Positions 11,701 through 26,404 of a stretch of 64,000 nt of DNA are shown piece after piece. How positions within the stretch are numbered: position 1 is the stretch's first letter; each line of letters starts with the position of its first letter. The notes below the pieces were generated by a model. It had not been told where the DNA came from. It worked only from the letters and a program-made list of their open reading frames with translations, and ran no database searches. Position numbers and translations under genes: made by a program. Location of the stretch: NCBI RefSeq assembly GCF_021018805.1, contig NC_086247.1:134767602-134831601 (forward strand), given 5' to 3'. Source of the DNA: Prinia subflava (lineage: Eukaryota > Chordata > Aves > Passeriformes > Cisticolidae).

Positions 11701-14700
11701 CACAGGCAATCCACTTTTTTTTGCATGTTCTGGCCTTGCAATTTCCTTTTTTGCTGCAATCTGAAAAGACACTTAAATCGTGTGTGCTAGACTCTAAAAC
11801 AAGTGCCACAGATTCTGCTGCCTGGAGAGCATCCCAGTGGGCCTTTGTCCAGCAGACTTGGCTTGCAGTTTCACCAACAGTGCTGTCTGTGGTCATGGGT
11901 TATATCATAACTCGGCTGTTTCTGCTCCAGATCTCCCAGAGAGAGTGGTTTCTTAGCATCACAGTTGTGTGTCTAACCTGCTGGCTTCTGCACAGCCTTT
12001 GTGGCATGGCTGTTTGTCTACAGATTTCACTCAAGGTTTTCCCATAATGATATTATGATAGGTGCTTACATAACCCTGCTGTACTACTTTGCAGTCTGTC
12101 CAAACCTTGCAGTGTGAGTATCATGAGTATGACTGGTCATTGGGTTCTAAAACCACTGTGCCCCTTTGTAGTGGAGGATTGAAAATGAAGCATCATAGCA
12201 CTGTGTTTCAGTCCTTCAAGCATTCCCCTGAAGGGATACAGGTATGTCATGCACAGCAGAAAACCTGTTCCCCAGTCCTGTAATTAATTTGTGCTCAAGT
12301 ATCATGTTTAGATTGTGTTGGCTCCTGAAGATGATGTAATTTCAGTTATAGGACTAATGCATAGTGTCATGGCAAAGTTGGTGTGATAACAAATAGTAAA
12401 CTTTTATCATTATTTATTAGTCTTTTAACTAGAAAAAGCAGGTTAAAGCTAATCCAGAAATTTAACATAAGTCAGAAAGATCTAAGAATATTAAAAAGAA
12501 GAGAAAAAAGGGGGGAGCGGAGGACAGGACGGGGACATCACATCTGTGTCTCAGCACTCATGGGTGGGAGAAAAACCACCTTTGAAAGGACAAATGAGCA
12601 GTGCTCTGCCATTGGAACTTGGGAAACACAGTGAGAGGATTCCAGCTCCTTACTCTGTGCCATCCCTCCCTTTTCTGAAATGTCATTTAAGCAAAGGAAA
12701 GCAGAAAGACTCAAAATGAGGTTCAGTAGTGAAAAGAATCTTGAAAAAGTGGTGGAATTGGTGGCTCAAATTGCTGCTTCAGAGAGACCAAGCAAGTTAG
12801 GTCAGTCTGACAAAGTAACTGTAACTGGAGGTGCTGGCAGTGTGCTTTCTTTTGTCTTCTTGGAGCTTATTCCAGTCTTATGAAATCTGTTTACAGAGGA
12901 CTAAGAGCACTAAATACCTCTTCCATAGTCCAGTGTCTCAGTATCTTTCTTTAGAATATCCAAGGGATAACATGGCTGTACAGGCTAATTTAAAAACTGG
13001 AAGACAGATTTAGTAATATATGTATGTCATCATCAAACTCAAATGCTCTATGGTGGGCAGCTAAGTTAAAGACTGTTCATTCCTAGGGTTCACTGGGAGT
13101 TTGTAACTTTGGTTACAAACCAAATTCTATTCTATTGTTAAAACCTGAGTATACATGTATCTTACAAAAAATCTGACTTAAAGACTTCAAGGAATGAAGA
13201 CTACGACATATAACTTCATCCTACAGTTTTAGGATAGTGGCCAAACCAATTTTCAGGAGATTCACTTTCAATCCCAGTTCTTTCTAGTATTGTCTCTGTA
13301 AAAGAACCTAACAAAAATCAATTTGTGTACTTGATCTCCAACAGATTTTAAAACAGTGTTTCTTTCTTTATGATCCTTGTCTTTGAGGGTGCTAACAATT
13401 ATTAATACATTTGCATGATTTCTATAGCCAGGAAGCTTCCAGCCTGGTTTGAATCACAGGAGGAGTGAAATCACACTGTGTTGTTTGAGCTCCAGGATTC
13501 ATTATTTATGTTGTCTGTGTTTCTCCACACACAAATAAAGACATATGTCCAAAGAGTTTAGCAAGAAGGAGAAGGATGTCTAAGGGAGCTTTCCATCCTG
13601 ACTCATCAATATCAATTGCACACGTTTCTGCTTCATGCAAAGAGAAACAGTAAGAGCTCCTCTGCCCTCAGGACGCCAAGAAAAGGCAAACTTTGCAGCA
13701 GTTGTTTTAAATGTAATTGTGCTTTAGGAATTGATTTTTGGTAGTGCCTCAGTAGTATAAATAAAATTTCTTTACTGCATATCAAAAAAGTCAGGTAATG
13801 GGAACACCTGAGAGAAATTTCCATTCTGTGTAAGTTTGTTATTGAATTCTTTCTTTTGCTTCTGACTTGGTCTTTTTCTTTGCTTCACTGAAGCACTGAT
13901 TAGATGTACAGTATCATATCCCATGTAATTATTAACATCCAAGCGCTGATTATAGGGCAGCAGATGTCACAAAAACACATTATAGTAATAAGGACATGCA
14001 TTTAGCAGCCAAATTTTGCTATGGCTGGAAACCTCTACTTTGTGAGGAGCAAGTGCTGAAGTGTTTTGCCTGGCATTAGTTTAATGTACTCTTCAAAGTG
14101 ATTTTTATCAGTAATTGGAGAAAATAGGAATGTAAACTTTTATATTTTCTTTGGTGATGTTGTAATATATACCTCCTACTCCAGTGTAAAGTTTGAACAA
14201 TCAATAAATTCACTCTGGTACAGTGTTGGGGCTTTTTCAGTGCTGATGATAACAGCCTTGTATCCATGTCTTCATGAACCAAGCTTTACTGTGCAACTGA
14301 CTCCAAAATTAAATGCCACTCAAGAAATCATGGGATTTGTTAAGAAATAATAACACTGGCATTTTTTACTTGCTTGTATAATTTCTAAGTTGTCCAGACC
14401 AATTTCTTTTTCCCCTGAGAAGCCACAGTAAAAGCCACAATCTTTGTTCAGTGGCAGGACTTCTGTAATTGGTCTTTTAAAAAATGAAGTATGTGGGAAC
14501 TAATGGCACTTACCTGTGAGTGCCCAGTAGTATATTAAACCTATTTAATTTCTTGCCATTATTTGGCCTCCTTTGCTCTCTGGGTCTTAGGTACTTTGAA
14601 TGTTTTGTATTGCTTCCCTATTTTAAGGTCTCTCCACAGACTTGTTAGCTCATAAATTAGACCATGCCAGCTTATTATACCCTAGGCTGGGCTGGTGCTT

Positions 14701-17700
14701 CACCTTGCTGCAGAGGGAGCTGGTTTTGCATCCCTGTTTGATGTATGATGTGCATTCTGCATAGATTGGAACTGAAGAATGGCTAATTTTTTCATTTAGG
14801 AAAAAAACAATTCATCACCCCCCCTGGCTGCAGGACTTAGGACGATGGGGTTTTCACGGGGTTGTCATTTACCTTTGATAAGTGCAGTGGTTATATGTTG
14901 CACTAACTGGCAAGTGCAGGACACCTCTGTCCCTACTGTCCTCTGACCATAACTTTAGAGCAATGGTGACTAAGTTTATTGGTGGTGAGGGAACTTGGAA
15001 GGCAAATAAGGCTAGCACACCATGATTGATGCCATCTGGGAGGGGAACACAGAGTGGGATCTGGTCCTAATAATAAGGAGTATGAGGCTCTTCTAATAAT
15101 TTGATGTCTTTGAGAAATGGCTGCATGGCTGAGAAAACTACAGATTTAATTTCAGTACTGACCTAGGAAGAAAACAGTTGCTGTGTTTTCTTCTCCCTCC
15201 AATTCTGTTGTATCACAGGATTTATGGACTGAATTTTTAAATCAATAGGATCTGGTTTTTCCCGCTCTGTAACTTCCATAAGAATATTTCTTGTTTTTAG
15301 AGAGATCATTGCAATGTGCAGATTGCCAGGCTGGGATCTGCTTTGTCAGTCTGGCTTCCATTTCAGTCTCCATTGGTTTAGACCAGAGGCTGGGGTTCTT
15401 CACACAGCATTGCTGTGGTATCTGTGGCCTTCCTACATGTCAAGTCCATCTTTTTCAGTGTTGCTTTTAGCAAATCTGCTTGACTATGATCTCGAAAACT
15501 GTGCTCAAGTTCTGAAAACTGCAGTGATTGAAAGGCTCTTAAAACATTGCTAAGGTATGTGAAATTTCTGAACAGTACTTTCAAAAGGGAACTAGGATTT
15601 CTTAAAATATTATTTTTTGCAGGTATATGGTTTATAAAGTAAAGTTCAATTTGCATGTGTGCATATGCAAGTACTCATCCATCATTTTCCCCAAAGATTT
15701 TTTAGGTATTTTATTTTTTTCCACTTTCTTTATTTGCATCTCACTGACTGTAACCTTTGTGTAGCTGTATTGGATGGTCTTGTCTGATGGATTTTTTTAA
15801 GGTTACCTGGGGATGAGTGTTCAAGAAAATCACTGCTATGACTCTAGGGCTTCAATTATCTCCTAAGACTCTGCTTTAGGAAGTATACTTTCACAGTTTC
15901 TGCCTTCATGAGAATCTCCTCATTGAATAATAGCCTTGAATTCCATTAGGAACCATGTGGTTTGTTCTGAGCAAGCAAGGAGAAGGTGGTTATTTTCCCA
16001 TAAGTAACACGTTTCATTTTCTTGTAGTCTATCTTCACGTTACACATGTGCTGCTCCGGTTGTCATTCATTAATTTTCCTTTTGAGATCCTTGTTCAGTC
16101 ATTATTTTCTGCCAAGCCCTGTCGAATATATTTATATATAGGGTTTCTTTTCAACTCCTCCTTCCTTCTCTGAATTAATTATAAATTGAATCATTTGCTA
16201 TCTGCTTTTCTGTTTTCCAAGCAAATGATAGTTGTGTGTGTGTTTGATTGCCTTGGTTATTATTTTATGTATTTCAATTTCTGAAGTAATCATAGTTTGA
16301 CAAGTGCTGTCCATTCTTCTGCATGTCAAAGACTCCACGCTCAAAGGGAAATTACAGAGAAAATGTGTTCCACAGATGGAAGTGCTATGTGATTATCCAG
16401 TTAAGGAGCCAGTGTGGCTTCTTTCCTTGGCATGCAGCTATAAGAGGGGTTAAGCTGAACTAAAACAAGTCTCTATAAATAAAGTAGATATTTCCCTGAT
16501 ACAGATTTGGGAAAGTGATAAATATGACTCAGTGTAATATATTGGCTGTTTTGCAACTGTGATTAAACTACAACTACTTTTGCAGGACAGTTGTAGTATA
16601 AGGAGCATTTTCTTTTATGTTACAAACAGTCTTTAATGCTTATGGTTGACAGCCAAATCAGAGAAGGATGAATTCAGATGGTTACAAAAGAGTCTGAGCT
16701 ATGGTACAGTAAACTGTGGTGTTTGTCTCTAGCCTGCCAGGCTGCCATGTGGGATGTGCCTTCTGCATGTTTGTTCTGTCACTGGCCTCTTCACTAAGGC
16801 TCACAACAAACAGAGTAGTTGGGAGCATAGAGGCTGGTTTTGCCTCATATCTTTAAAGATATTTAAGGATGTTACAGCATCCATGGGATTTTGGTATCTG
16901 AATAATTTTGGTATCTAAACACCATTCAGGGTCTTTCTCTTTTTTCTTTTTTTTTTTCTCAATACATGTTTATACAGAGAAGTTCATCAAGAGAGATTTA
17001 GTGCTGAGCCCTTTGGTCTCAGTCCAACATAACCTTCAAACTTGTAATCAATTGCAAGCTCTCGGGTAATCCCATTGAAATACCTGTGTGAGTCCTTGGC
17101 TGGAACAGAATAGACTTGGCATCCTCTAGCCTGCCACTGCAGAGAACCACTTGTCTAGCCAGAAATTGCTCATCACAAGCACCAAAAAAAAAAAAAGGAC
17201 TGTGATTGCCAACTCTTCTTGTGTCCTCTGAGTCACTGAATAGTTACTGAACAGTGATGATATTTTATATCTGATGACCCAGAATCCAGGGGTTATGTCA
17301 CCGTTACTAAACAATTTCTCTAGTGGGGAGCATTGAGTGCTCACCACTGCGTGCTGATTATCTTTTTGGGTCAGTGGCTTTGGGTAAGTTCTTTCAGATT
17401 CATTGAAATGCTGGCAGTTCAGGCTCTTTTATATAAAACAATTTTGTGCCTCTCCTACAAATGAACAATTGGGAAGCCATTGATTTCACAGCCTGTTCAT
17501 TTTAGTGAACCTGATGGTGGATGAACAGAAGGAATGCACTAGGTAGACTCTTTTATCCAAGGTCTCAGTGAGCATTTCACATAGCTTTGTGAACAGCAGA
17601 CATTGTGCTCTGCCCAGTCTGGACATGTTGCCTGTTTGGGCATTGTAGGTGTCAGAGCTTTGGCATCTTGTCACTCTTGAACAGATTACTTTAGTTGTAA

Positions 17701-18334
17701 AGCTGAGTTCTGTTTTATTGTGTTTTAATGATCTTGTGCCACACTACTGGGATTTTGCTTTTCGTAATCTTGAGACACAGAATAGAAGTGCAGACAGAAC
17801 TCTATTTTCTGGTATGCTTGGTGCTGCCTGGAAAAGGGTGTTTATTGTTGCACATAAATAAATAAATGAGAGAATGTTTTGACTTTCTACATTATCATAA
17901 ATATAAAATGAAGATGCTATATTCTGTAGCAAGTATTTTTGTTGAGTGCACTCATACTCCCTAGAATGTGTTAATTATTTCATGTTTTGAATTCCCTCAT
18001 TTATGGAAAAAAAGCAGCATGTTTGCCTTCTGATGATAATCATGGTTTTTGCATGGCACCCAGAGGAAGCATTGCTTCAGTTCTCAGGTCTGGTTTTATA
18101 GATGTCTTCCATGTTGCTGGGGAAGAGAAGGGATGGATAAGAGAAAATGCCAGTAGGTGTCTGCAAATTGCAACCCAAATTCTGTGATTACAAAGGCCAA
18201 GCCACGTGTGGCAGTGTGAGACAACAGGAGGTACTTTGTGGTTTGGGTTTTATAAAGCTTTAGAAAGCTATGGCCACTGTGTTTACCTGGGAACCAGCTA
18301 GAAAAATTACACGTAATTTCAAATAACCGTAGCT
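8731..18334. other. 9.6 kb of unique DNA, no gene seen
   Basis: AT-rich non-coding sequence. Slightly GC-richer patches at about 9360-9530, 11580-12050, 12490-12640 and 15310-15660 hold open frames of 62-108 codons, often on both strands at once (for example 11603-11896 - against 11721-12047 +). None shows a domain, a signal peptide with plausible context, or paired splice sites. No repeat family is recognised. Confidence 0.5.
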
Positions 18335-18424
18335 GGGTTGTGTTTGCTTCTTGGTGGTTTGTTTTTGGTTTTGTTTTTGGGGTTTTTTTTGTGGTTTGTT
18401 GTTGTTGTTCTTGTTGTTTTCCTT
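18335..18424 (+). repeat. T/G-rich low-complexity tract
   Basis: Roughly 90 bases composed almost wholly of T and G, with GGTTTTG and TTGTTG words and one GGGG run. An open frame across it codes a meaningless F/V/C-rich peptide. Confidence 0.75.
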
Positions 18425-19509
18425 TTCAATGGATTCAATTAATGGGTTTATTATTTATTTTCAGATCTTGGCCATGCACCATAAAAGTAACTGGGCTTTT
18501 TTTTCAGTGGCTTAAATGTGACCTGCTCTACAGTTAGCTTTAAATTAACAGCTAAAATAAGGCAATGAAACCAGCACTGGAGACTGAAGTTGTGCTGCCT
18601 TCAAGAGAGACGTGAAGGGTCTCCTAAAAGTCTTTTTTTAAGGAATGATTTGTACCCCACAAATCAATGACCCAATTCTTCCATCTTTCAAAGTGCAGAT
18701 GGATGCTGAAATGGATCCAGATAAACCAGATAACATTTTACAGACTCACCTCTGTTCAGCCTCCTGTTCTTAGCATCATACCTGGATTTAGTCCCATTTG
18801 TATGAGAGCATTTTTAAGGAAAAGACTCAGCAAACTCTTCAGTGATGTTTGTTAATTTCTATGGGTGATATTTCATACACAGCAATTCCTTTGACACTAC
18901 TAAATTAGTATTACCCACGACTGGAAATGTTTATCAGGCCTCCTAGAGCCCTAGCTGCAGTCTTTTTTTTTTCTTTTAAAAGAAAAAAAAAAAAAAAAAA
19001 AAAAAAAAAGACTACTTTGAGGTGCATGCAGGTTGAATGTCTGATTTCTTTCTAATGTGTGACTCCCATTCATCCTGATGATCAGAACAAGATAACATGA
19101 GATTTTATTGCATGCCATATATTAGAGTGGTAGGGGGCAGGGTAATGGCCTTTTTTGTAATAATGTTTAATTAGACAATTATCAGGCTTGTTCTGTCTGT
19201 GGGATGATGCACTGCCAGGTTCATGCTCTGTTCTGGATCTTTTTTTCCCTCTACACCTGTACAGAATTCCTGTATGTATTTTATGTGTAGAATTTCATTT
19301 GCCACTCAGATATTCAATGAAGAGAGAAAAAAAATTCAAATCAAACTTTGCATTTGAGGGTTTGAGGGGCACAAAGCAATGAATAAGAAGTTGAATTTTT
19401 TGTAATTGGAGTGGCTTTAAATCAGTCATAGATTGTAAAATTTTGGGTAAGAAAATATATTAATATAGACTATTCTGATTAGTTATGGAGAGTTTTGTGT
19501 TTACTGTGA
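18425..19509. other. AT-rich DNA around a long A-run
   Basis: Apart from the T-run/A-run palindrome at 18963-19009, nothing is recognised. A 62-codon frame at 18667-18855 and a 64-codon frame at 19188-19382 are unremarkable. Confidence 0.55.
18963..19009. repeat. Perfect T10-CTTTTAAAAG-A10 palindrome and A27 run
   Basis: Ten T, then the self-complementary CTTTTAAAAG, then 27 A. The first 30 bases (18963-18992) form a perfect inverted repeat. No retroposed body with target-site duplications is visible upstream, so I do not read the A-run as a retrocopy tail. Homopolymer length may be inaccurate. Confidence 0.85.
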
Positions 19510-19692
19510 GAATGGTTGAAGACTGGAATAGGATTTATGGAGAGGCTGGGGTACCTCTGTCCTTGGAGGGACTCAGCACTCCCTTGGACATGGGCTGGAG
19601 TAGCCTGTGCTAAACAGACCTCTTTTGAGGCAGGGTTTGGACTAAATGCTCCTGAAAGCCCTGTGACTTCTGTTGCTGCAATTCTGTGATTC
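19510..19692 (+). mobile_element. CR1 LINE 3' fragment, + strand
   Basis: Diverged but in order: GGTTGAAGACTGGAATAGG (CR1: aagcactggaacaggc), a region like the end of ORF2, then GGCAGGGTTTGGACTAAATG (CR1: ggcaggggggttggactagatgatc) and the terminal TTCTGTGATTCC. The end is the typical CR1 tail without poly(A). The copy is 5' truncated to about 180 bp, as most CR1 copies are. Confidence 0.8.
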
Positions 19693-22600
19693 CAGTCACC
19701 ATTTTTAAAAAACTCACTGCTAACCATGCTTTCTATGAAAAGGAGTTCTTTCCCTCTTCCCTTTCCCACAATGTGGTGATACTACAAAGGTTTCTAATAG
19801 AAGCTGTGTTAGCACACATTTATGAAGAGTTACTGTCTCCATAAAATCTGAGAAATTATGTCCCTCTTACTGAATTTTTAAGAAGGTTACTCAGGAATTT
19901 ACCTAAAACAATGAAAGAAGAAGAAAAAATATTTGTAAAACTTAATGAAAAAAAATTGAAGTAAGGCCATCTTTTCTGTAAATGCTGTGCAGTTGATAAA
20001 AAAGAGTTGTAAGTAACATTCCAACCGTAGAATTCTGTCACTGAACAATTATTATAGCATGAATCTAATTGATCCAATGCTTCAGAATTTTGTTTGCAAA
20101 ATGTGTTTTATCAGGCTGTCAATTAACATGGGAAGATGGAATAAAAAATACCTCTTTTTTTTTTCTTTTTTTTTAATTTGGTGGATAAAAGGACAACAAA
20201 AACAACAGCTGCAGTTACAGCTGGTGAATGCAGTAGGTATCCATAACATTTTCCAAAATGAGTGAGCAATTCAGGACAGAATGGGGCAGGTGCAAGTCGG
20301 GCTAGAATGAAATCAAGTCAGAGACACTTCAGCTTCATAAATTAGGTGATTATTTCTGTGATTCATCCTGTTGAAGGATATGATTCCTCCAGATCTAGTT
20401 ATATGTTCACAGATTAATGGTTGGGTCATGATAGTGCGCTTTGACTCTATTTGGAACCAAAACCAAGGATAAATGGAATAACATTTGCAGTCACTATTTA
20501 GTCTGTTTTTGGCCATGTGTATGCCTAAATCATCTCCGTAACATTGTGATCAAATACAATGAAACAATTATAGGGTGCATTCCCAGGTACAAATTACTTT
20601 CTATAGACCACTTGTGTTAAATTCCTCTGAAAATAGCCCAACTGCTTGGTCCTGCTCCAGCTGGCCTGGCTCAGGACTATTCAGTATTCTGGTTTTCACT
20701 TGTATCTCACTTGCAGCATCCTTTGGAAATGAGTAGCAGATGCCCAGTTTGATGGTGCAGGTCCTCTGATCATTGAGCACATATGCTCCTTTGTCATTCT
20801 GTCTCAATAACTGAAAGTACTGTCAGATGAGGAAGCAGAACAAAACCCTACCAAGATCCTAAGGAAAAATTTTTCTGCCTAATCTGCTGGATGACTTTTC
20901 AGTTTACAAACAGTTCCTCTGCACATTTATCATCTTCTGTCTAAGGGAAGTCTGTCAGTACTGGTAGCTCTTGGAATTGCTTCCTGAGTGCCTCAGCCCA
21001 CTCACCATTTTTTCCTTTGCTGTTGTATTGTTTTTTGTGTAAAGAATTTTTCAGTTAGTAATCTAACTTCTTGGTAATGAAGATTTTTTTTTCACCTCCT
21101 TGATGTTATGGTGACATCCATGATATTCATATATATAGTTATTGTCTGGCAATTTAGTTCTGTACTATTGAACAGGAAAATGGTGTTAGTGGATTAAGAA
21201 AGTTTTTTTGGAGCTCTCTTTACCAAAATATATTATTGGTATCTTAGTCAATTGCCAATCATGTATTTCCACTTGGACCCACTGAAATGGAAACACAGGT
21301 AATGATACATGTTTACATAGAGATTTTTTTTTTTACTTCAGTATAAAGATATATTTAATTTAAGATTATTTCAGCTTTATCTTTCAAAACCACCAGAACA
21401 AAGTCCCTTACCCATTTGGATGTGTGCAATCAAGAGAAAAGCAAGACGTGGTGCAAATTATTAAAGGATTGCTTATATCTGCTTTCAGCATAGAGCATGG
21501 AAAATTTCTTGCAGCATATATCAAAAAATACTTCACAGCTGATTTTCCATGGCATGTCATACCACATTCTTAGAGGAATATCTTGTGCACTGTGTCACTC
21601 TTAGCACAGGATGCAAAGGAATGATTTTTACACAGAAAACAGAAGCTTCCTAAAGTCATTTAACATGTTAGGAACTGAGACAGCAGTTTCTATTCCTGAT
21701 TCAGGGGTAGATAATGCAGAGCAGGATGAAACATTAATAAATGTTAATTTTCAAATCTTGACTTGAGGGATTTAACTCTTCTATCAAAGAGTTTGGAGAA
21801 GTTACTAGTTAATGAGAAGCAATGGGACTTGAAGTACTGTTTGAAAGAACTGTGGGAACAAAGAGACACAAATTCCAGTTGCAGAGTTGATAGCAGTTTG
21901 GGGAGATGAGTTATGGGAACACGAAAGGTTTGATGTTTGAGGATATGAGATGAATATTTTTCTGGTAAAATTAATTGGCTCTGAAAGATTAGATAAATGA
22001 GATCTATTAGAGCTTTCTTGAATCTGAAGAGAGCTGTTATCTACAAGGAAGAATGTGTGGTGACTATGGCTATTAGAAATGCTATTTTTACAGTTAATAT
22101 TTTAAAAAGTAGTCTAACAAAAAGAAGCAAACTGTGTGCTCCTAACTTTGTTGTTCTGAATTATACATCCTTTTGTGATACATAAATGTAATGGATAGAC
22201 TTAAAAGCCTCCCTGTTCCTCTTTTGAAGTGCATTCTGATCAATTCTGGGTTGGATGTGGAAAGACACTTATTTTCAGCTTCAAAAATAGTTGTACAGAG
22301 AAGGCAAGGACCATATCAGCTGGGATCTGTTCTTATTTTACCTCTACTGATTCCACTGTCCTCAAGCTTTTAAGAGATTTATAACTAGACACTTGAGAAA
22401 TGCTATCAAAATATGCAGTGAAACAAGAATAATAATTACCATGAGAGCAACAGTGACAAGTCTTGTTGCCAGTTCCACAGACATCAACTAATCAGAGTAA
22501 TTTAGGTCTTGGACACATTTCAGAAAGGCCATTTATATAACGACTCCAAGTGAACTGTCTAGCTTGGGAGCTCTTCCCTCTGTTGCTAATTTATCAGCTT

Positions 22601-25600
22601 TCATTCTGAGAAAAACAGAAGATGCTGCTAATAGTTTTAAAGAATTCTGTAGTAAAGGCCATGGATGAAATGCAGTGCTTTTATTAGCCAGAGCTATGAT
22701 TTTCTAACTAATGGAGGGATAGTTCTTTTTCTCACCTATGTGTCATACTTGGCAGTAATAATAGCTGTGTTCCACATTCCTCTTGTTCAGAAAGTCCTTT
22801 CTGCAAAGTTCAGTGAACGGCCTCAAACAGCGGAGATGGTGTTGATGAAAAACACCCTTTCGATCATTCTGAGACATTCCCTAATTACATGCCTTATTTC
22901 ACAGCACCTCCCATCTGAAATACCTGTAGGCCCTCTCCACACTTCAATTAAGAGTATTCGCACCAGAGTAGGATATGTTAATGAAATTACTGACCCATCC
23001 TTCAGGCCTTTGCTACAAGAAAGTTCATTTGAACCAGTCGGTTTTGTTTGCATGAGGGTTGAGTCCCACAATCACAGTGATAGGAGGCAGTGCAGCCCAA
23101 CAGACTAGGGACTTTGACCAAGAAACATGCATAGCTTTGTCCCAAAAATATGTCACAGCTGGTTTTGTATTATGCATGTGTTAACTTTACGATCAAATAA
23201 ATAATGGGTTTTTTTGGAATCTGTTGTGTCACTCATGAACAGCTGCATTGATATCAAGGGGATTATCCGCAACAAGGAACAGCTACAATGCTGAACTTAT
23301 ACAACATTAGAAACGTTTTAGGCTTTTAGAGGCAAATGTTACCTTAACTTGCACAATAACAAAGGCAGTAGGGGCAAACTGTCATAACATTCTTTCAGCA
23401 ATGAGAGGTTTTGTACTTATTGTATAATTCAATTATAAAAACCAGGAGTATCACTTGGGTGACAGTATGTCTGGTGGGTGGGGAAGTGTTCGGGATAAAA
23501 TGGAAGGGAAATAGGTATATTTTGTTCCAGAGCTATGGATTCTATAACACTGAAAAACTTACAGAAAAGAGCAATTCCATGATATCAGCTGAGAAATACT
23601 CACTGAATTTGCAGATGAAGCAAAGGTGAGAGGATTAAAAGTACACTGCAGTGTTGTATTCAGGATGATCATGACAAATGAGAGCAGCATTTTGAAGGAA
23701 ATAGAAGTCAATTCTATGTGAAATTTTGTGAGAATGTCTTTCTCAGAATAGTGACTGCAACATTACATGAGTGAGAAAGATGGGTGAGGAAGAGGATTCA
23801 TATTTGAAGTTCTAAAGGCTAAAATGGGTGTTAAGAAGAAAAGAAGGAAGGTAAGACAACTGTCTGTTCTCTTCTGAGCTCATACATTCTCAACAGAAAT
23901 GATGCATCCAGGCTTGCACATTGTATCTTTCAGGAGGGGTGTAAGCCATCCAACAAGACCAAAGGAGAAAGCAAAGATGTAGCAAATGGGATCTTACATG
24001 TCTGGAAAGGGGAGAGAAATGTGAAAGAGACTTGGTTACTAAAATGGTATCAGACTGAAGTGAACCACAAAAAGATTTTTCAGGTGCTTAAAACATAGTT
24101 GCAAAGGAAAAGGCAATAATTTTCTCTCCCTGTCCATCGTGGATAGGATAAGCAGTGCAGGACTTAGATGGCAGTGAGGTAAATCAGACTCAGGGGTTGG
24201 GGAAACCTTGGGGCTGAATAAGCAGTTTAAGCTCTATAGTAAATTACTTAATGACGTGGAAATTCTCCACTGGTAGAGATACTTGAGAATCTATTAAACA
24301 AATATCTGGCAAGAATATCTGACGTTTAATTGAATCTTCTTTCATGCAGAAGGATGTCATATATCTCTTCTTCCTCAATTTTCTAAATATTCCATGAAAT
24401 ATATGAGAAGATACTCACTTTGTCTTTCTCCAGGGAGTCATTTATGTTTCTCAAGTTATTTTAGTTTTGGGGCATTTTGGTTGACTTCAGTTCTGAATAA
24501 CTACTGCTGGCCAAATCTTGACTGTTGTTGCTTGAATGGACCCTGTGACTGAGGCAGAGGAATTCATGACATCTTCTCAACAGACCCAGAGCAAAGATTG
24601 GTTGGAACAGTTGGATTTGAGGTGATATCCCAGCAACAGGGCAACAGTTTTTATCTGTTTGTCTTTCCATTTTAAAATGTCAGCTATGACAGTCTGAGTC
24701 TGTATGTACTGCCAGAAGGGCCTTAGGGTAAGGTAAAGCAAACTCAGGGTTCCCCTGCGTCAAGAGAAACTTTGCCAATATCTTGCAGGAGGTCAAGGCT
24801 TTGTCTCCAGTCTTTATCTCCTTATATAACAGTGGGACCTTTCTACATTTGTATTCTTGCCTTCAGTACTGTAGATGGAAATCCAGGAATTTTATAAAAC
24901 CTAGGACTCATGGGAATTTTTCTTAAAAATAAAAACACATCAATCAGAACTGGAGCAGTGCTAAATGAAAGGGCTCCAGGGAGCTGGCTAGGCTAGTGGC
25001 AAATGCCTTGTGCTTATTTGTGATACAATTTAACTCTGGCACTCAGATGTTCAAAGGTGCCAGACATGTTCATACCTTTTCCTCAGAATAGTAAATAACA
25101 GATATGTTTGCCAGTGTCCTTCAGATGTGCTGAGTTCCAGGTTGTGTAATCACCCTGAGTTTCAAATTTGAGAATTAGGGCACATATTGCAATTACTCCT
25201 CTGGGATAACTTGTTTTGTTGAACAAGAATTTTGTTACTTTTGTTGCTCAGCCAATCCTGAAGTACTAATTCTTTAAATAACAAATAAAATAATTGAATT
25301 CATATTTTATTTAGCAAGTGAGGTACCTTGTATAACCCAAAAGAGTTTTGGTTGGACTCAGATTCTGTGCTGTATTATTCAGTACAACTCTGGCTCTGAA
25401 TTCAGACAGCTGCCCTGGCTCCTAACTTTTATCTGGCAAACATCCTCCCTCAGAAAGCTGGACAGAGTTGTACCTGCAGATTATTACATAATGTATGTTC
25501 TAGACCAGTCCTGTTTGATTTAAGAAAATCCTAGTCTCCCATGAATTAGTAGATTTGAAATTTGTTTATTTTTGAGGGTCTGACTGATGCAGCATTTGAT

Positions 25601-26404
25601 AGGTCTATCGCAAAGCTGAGAGAGATGGATCAAACACCTGTCTTTACAGATGCATTTAACTTACTTTCTTAAATACTATGTCTTCTACTAACAGGTATAG
25701 CACAGGGTTTTTTGTTTGCACTTTGATGGCACTAAAGAACCTTCAGTTAAATCTTTTCCAAGTCCTTTCTAAATGTATTGGGTTTTTTCATCTTTAATCT
25801 TCCCTTGAACTCTTTCTCTTCTCTATGATTTATTGAGACCTTCTCAAGACTAAGGAAACCAAATCAAACAAGAAACCAAAACAAACCATTTTTCCTCCCT
25901 CAGAGACTGGTGGTTAGTTATGTCAGTATGTTCATCTTTTGAAAATGAATCAGAATTTGAAATCTTCTCAAGAAAAACTATAATCTTAGCAGATTTTTTT
26001 CTCTATACTGTTCAAGCCATGAAGAGTAATGCATAGAGTATGCACCATGGTTATATCTGATTATATCATGGTTACAATGTAATGTAAAGCATCCAAGGAG
26101 TGGCTTGTCTAGTAGTTAGTGGGACAATAAGGAAGATATTAAGATATTACTTGCCTTTGGGAGAAAACTTGGAATAAACTCTTTCTTTGAAGGAGCTTGA
26201 ATGAGACATGGCTTCTGAAAGCCTGAGCTGGTAAACCCACCCCCACCGTGTCTAGCTGTGCTTCATCTTCACTCTTCAATATCTTCTCCTTCCCATTATG
26301 CTATTCATTAAATATTAATTAATTTCTTCAGACCAGACAGGGAGCATGTACTGAGGTGTATTGCTCTAATAGAGGTGTGGTTTCGTGGTGTGTTTTGTTT
26401 TACA
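19693..26404. other. 6.7 kb of unique DNA, no gene seen
   Basis: AT-rich, with no recognised repeat. The longest open frame, 147 codons at 22665-23108 on the + strand, has a hydrophobic N-terminal third but no domain I recognise. It is overlapped by an 82-codon frame on the other strand, so chance is the simplest reading. Confidence 0.5.

Noticed and set aside
22665..23108. 147-codon + strand open frame with a hydrophobic N-terminal third
   Set aside because: No domain recognised, an 82-codon frame overlaps on the opposite strand, no splice or promoter context, and the length is compatible with chance in 64 kb read in six frames.
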